The notes under the pieces were generated by a model, which had not been told where the DNA came from, did no database searches, and was given only the letters and a program-made list of their open reading frames with translations. Made by a program: the position numbers and the translations under genes. DNA of 64,000 nt from Roseovarius salinarum (GTDB taxonomy: Bacteria > Pseudomonadota > Alphaproteobacteria > Rhodobacterales > Rhodobacteraceae), in NCBI RefSeq assembly GCF_002834145.1, contig NZ_PHNT01000008.1, forward strand, positions 62,001 through 126,000, in the 5' to 3' direction. Shown one piece after another: positions 62,290-64,000 of this stretch. The first letter of the stretch is position 1. Each line of letters starts with the position of its first letter.

Positions 62290-63197
62290 GAGGCATCCTC
62301 CACGATCCAGCGGCACATCGCGCCGAACCCGATGCCGGCCACCCGGCCCTGTTCCGGCGACAGCGAGGTGGGCGTCATCCCCGGCTGCGTGTTCGTCTCG
62401 AGCAACACCAGCCCGTCGAGGCCGCGCGACTCGTCCCAGCGGAAATCGGTTCGGCTCAGCCCGCGGCAGCCCAGCGCGTGGTGGGCGCGCCGGGCGTAGT
62501 CCATGCAGGCATCGAAGATTTCCCCGGGCACCTCGGCGGGGACGACGTGGCGCGAGCCGCCGGGCTTGTATTTCGCGTCGTAGTCATACCAGCCGTCGGT
62601 GATGATGTCGGTGACCGTCAGCGCGCGGCCGCCCATCACGGTCGTCGTCAGTTCGCGCCCGGGCGCGTAGCTTTCCACCATGACGGTATCGGGCATGTCC
62701 GCTGCCAGCCGCGGCGGGGCGTTGGCCGCCTCGTGGACGATGTAGACGCCCACCGAGGAGCCTTCGTTGTTGGGCTTGACCACATAGGGCGGGTCCATCA
62801 CGTGGCGCGCGCGCACGGCGTCGCGGGCGGCCAGGCGGCTTTCGACCACCGGCAGCCCGGCGGCGCGGTAGGCCGCCTTCGACCGCTGCTTGTCCATGGC
62901 CAGCGCCGAGGAAAGCACGCCCGAGTGGGTATAGGGCAGCCCCATCCACTCCAGCAGGCCCTGCACGCAGCCATCCTCGCCCCACCGGCCGTGGAGCGCG
63001 TTGAAAACGATGTCGGGGGAGAGGTCGTGCAGGCGCACGCAGAGGTCGCGGCCGGCATCGACCTCGACCACCTCGAATCCCTCGTCCCGCAAGGCGGCGG
63101 CGCATTCACGGCCCGTGACCAACGACACTTCGCGCTCTGACGAAGGGCCTCCCATGATGACCGCCACTTTGGGGGTTGCTCTGCCCGAACCAACCAC
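62277..63197 (-). CDS. ddl: D-alanine--D-alanine ligase
   Basis: A 306-residue ATP-grasp enzyme that makes the D-Ala-D-Ala dipeptide for peptidoglycan. It starts with VAVIMGGPSSEREVSLVTG, and has FNALHGRWGEDGCVQGLLEWM, PYTHSGVLSSALAMDKQRSK, the ATP loop PYVVKPNNEGSSVGVYIV and the closing LLETNTQPGMTPTSLSPEQG. A GTG at 63197 has GAGG six bases upstream and gives the best start; a TTG at 63209 is possible. It overlaps ftsQ by 13 bases and follows murB after an 87-bp gap. Confidence 0.96.
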   Translation of the reverse strand: MVGSGRATPKVAVIMGGPSSEREVSLVTGRECAAALRDEGFEVVEVDAGRDLCVRLHDLSPDIVFNALHGRWGEDGCVQGLLEWMGLPYTHSGVLSSALAMDKQRSKAAYRAAGLPVVESRLAARDAVRARHVMDPPYVVKPNNEGSSVGVYIVHEAANAPPRLAADMPDTVMVESYAPGRELTTTVMGGRALTVTDIITDGWYDYDAKYKPGGSRHVVPAEVPGEIFDACMDYARRAHHALGCRGLSRTDFRWDESRGLDGLVLLETNTQPGMTPTSLSPEQGRVAGIGFGAMCRWIVEDASCDR

Positions 63198-63284
63198 CGT
63201 GTGCCTCAATATCCCGGGCCGTTTGCCCGGCCCTTTCGTTGCGCGGACCGTTTCCCGGCCCGGTTGTTCTTGCCGTCCCCGCGC

Positions 63285-64000
63285 TCAGGTGTCGTGGTGG
63301 CCTGTCGCGGGCGGGGCCGGTTCGCCGACCCTCATGATTTCCCACTGTAACTCTATTCCGCTGGTCTGGAAAACCCTTTTTCGCACCGTCTCGCCCAGCC
63401 CCTCGAGGTCCGCCGCCGTGGCGTCGCCGGTGTTGACGAGGAAGTTGGGGTGCTTGGGGCTCATCTGCGCGCCACCCTGCCGCGCGCCGCGCAGGCCCGC
63501 GTCCTCGATCACCTTCCAGGCTTTCAACTCGTGCGTGTCGTCGGCGCGCCCCGTGCTGGAATGCCCGGCCGGGTTGCGGAAGGTCGAGCCCGCGGTGCGG
63601 TCCTTCGTGGGCTGGGTGGCGTCGCGTTTTTCCAGCTGCGCGGCCATCTTCGCGGCCAGCGCGTCCGGGTCGCCCGCCGGCCCCTCGAAAACCGCCTCGG
63701 TGATCACCCAGCCCTCCGGCAGGTCGGTCTGGCGGTAGCCGAAGTTCAGGTCGTCCGCGCCCAGCCGCACCACCTCGCCCGCGCGCGTGACGGCCGTGGC
63801 CTCAACGAAGACGTCCGCCGTGTAGGTGCCGTAACAGCCCGCGTTCATCCGCACCGCCCCGCCGACGGCGCCGGGGATGGTGCGCAGGAAGGTCAGGTCG
63901 ACACCCGCCTGCGCGGCCTTGCGCGCGACATGCGCGTCCAGCGCCGCCGCCCCCGCGGTCACCCGCGTGCCCGCGACGTGGATGTGGTTGAACCCCCGCC
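63285..64000 (-). CDS. murB: UDP-N-acetylenolpyruvoylglucosamine reductase, partial (5' end outside window)
   Basis: The C-terminal 237 or so residues of MurB, the FAD enzyme that completes UDP-MurNAc. Its 5' end lies beyond base 64000. Visible parts are [20 protein letters not shown] (FAD site), [12 protein letters not shown] with the catalytic Ser, [19 protein letters not shown] and the final Glu region [13 protein letters not shown]. The length fits the type I form. It begins the minus-strand run murB-ddl-ftsQ-ftsA-ftsZ visible here. Confidence 0.96.
   Translation of the reverse strand, partial: RGFNHIHVAGTRVTAGAAALDAHVARKAAQAGVDLTFLRTIPGAVGGAVRMNAGCYGTYTADVFVEATAVTRAGEVVRLGADDLNFGYRQTDLPEGWVITEAVFEGPAGDPDALAAKMAAQLEKRDATQPTKDRTAGSTFRNPAGHSSTGRADDTHELKAWKVIEDAGLRGARQGGAQMSPKHPNFLVNTGDATAADLEGLGETVRKRVFQTSGIELQWEIMRVGEPAPPATGHHDT

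Noticed and set aside
63218..63240. Hairpin GGGCCG/CGGCCC between ddl and murB as a terminator
   Set aside because: It is a plain GC-rich stem with no T-tract in the minus direction, and ddl is expected to be read through.
63106..63345. Minus-strand frame of 79 codons between murB and ddl
   Set aside because: Arg/Gly-rich, no ribosome binding site, and overlaps the well-supported ddl start.

Overview
The window is chromosomal DNA from a very GC-rich alphaproteobacterium, most likely a marine-type member of the Rhodobacterales (Roseobacter/Paracoccaceae group). This is an inference from gene content: a fused SecDF, full-length PntA with PntB, a ccmABCDG cytochrome c maturation cluster, cobS/cobT of the aerobic cobaltochelatase, several Hint_2-type proteins, a phasin, and a division/cell-wall cluster ending murB-ddl-ftsQ-ftsA-ftsZ-lpxC-bamD-recN. 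I saw no rRNA, tRNA, CRISPR array, insertion sequence or prophage. About sixty protein genes fill the window densely, and most are housekeeping.

Layout. 1-2.6 kb: 3' end of aconitase with a clear intrinsic terminator, then an HlyC-like acyltransferase homologue paired with a VCBS-Hint protein. 2.8-5.7 kb: a 44-residue secreted or anchored peptide and ccmG-ccmD-ccmC-ccmB-ccmA (minus strand). 5.8-6.8 kb: a small Cys/His-rich secreted protein and a DUF411 copper-type protein. 6.8-10.9 kb: yajC-secDF-tauE/safE-Mth938 operon (minus). 11.1-18.3 kb: pentapeptide-repeat membrane protein, serS, an M20 amidohydrolase, a YeeE/YedE transporter and DUF3422. 18.1-22.5 kb: phasin, pntA, pntB, a 59-residue membrane protein and an ICMT-like methyltransferase.

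22.6-28.4 kb: an MBL-fold protein with a degenerate metal motif, an SDR-kynureninase pair, and an 824-residue anchor-L/RTX/Hint surface protein. 28.4-32.5 kb: a glyoxylate operon, glcB-glcG with a glutamine amidotransferase and a HemG-like flavodoxin (minus). 32.7-38.3 kb: photolyase with DUF2256, pepN and an unrecognised 420-residue protein. 38.4-42.4 kb: gatB, a small membrane protein, a thioesterase, a DUF4177 protein, bolA and a J-domain protein. 42.6-45.6 kb: a stress module (ECF sigma, RskA-type anti-sigma, fasciclin, Tat-exported MsrB, OsmC) lying between the J-protein gene and cobS-cobT. 48.9-54.3 kb: aminopeptidase P, DUF427, a ClC channel and a FAD-linked lactate/glycolate-type dehydrogenase. 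54.4-64 kb: recN, bamD, lpxC, ftsZ, ftsA, ftsQ, ddl, murB (all minus).

The parts most worth a second look are: the HlyC-like gene, whose catalytic His position is Asn, and its Hint partner; the second Hint protein; the MBL protein that lost HxHxDH; the ECF/RskA/fasciclin/MsrB/OsmC module; a pair of AT-rich palindromes with complementary loops near 22.57 kb; 30-bp tandem repeats in the pentapeptide gene; and a dispersed bipartite intergenic repeat that sits at gene ends.
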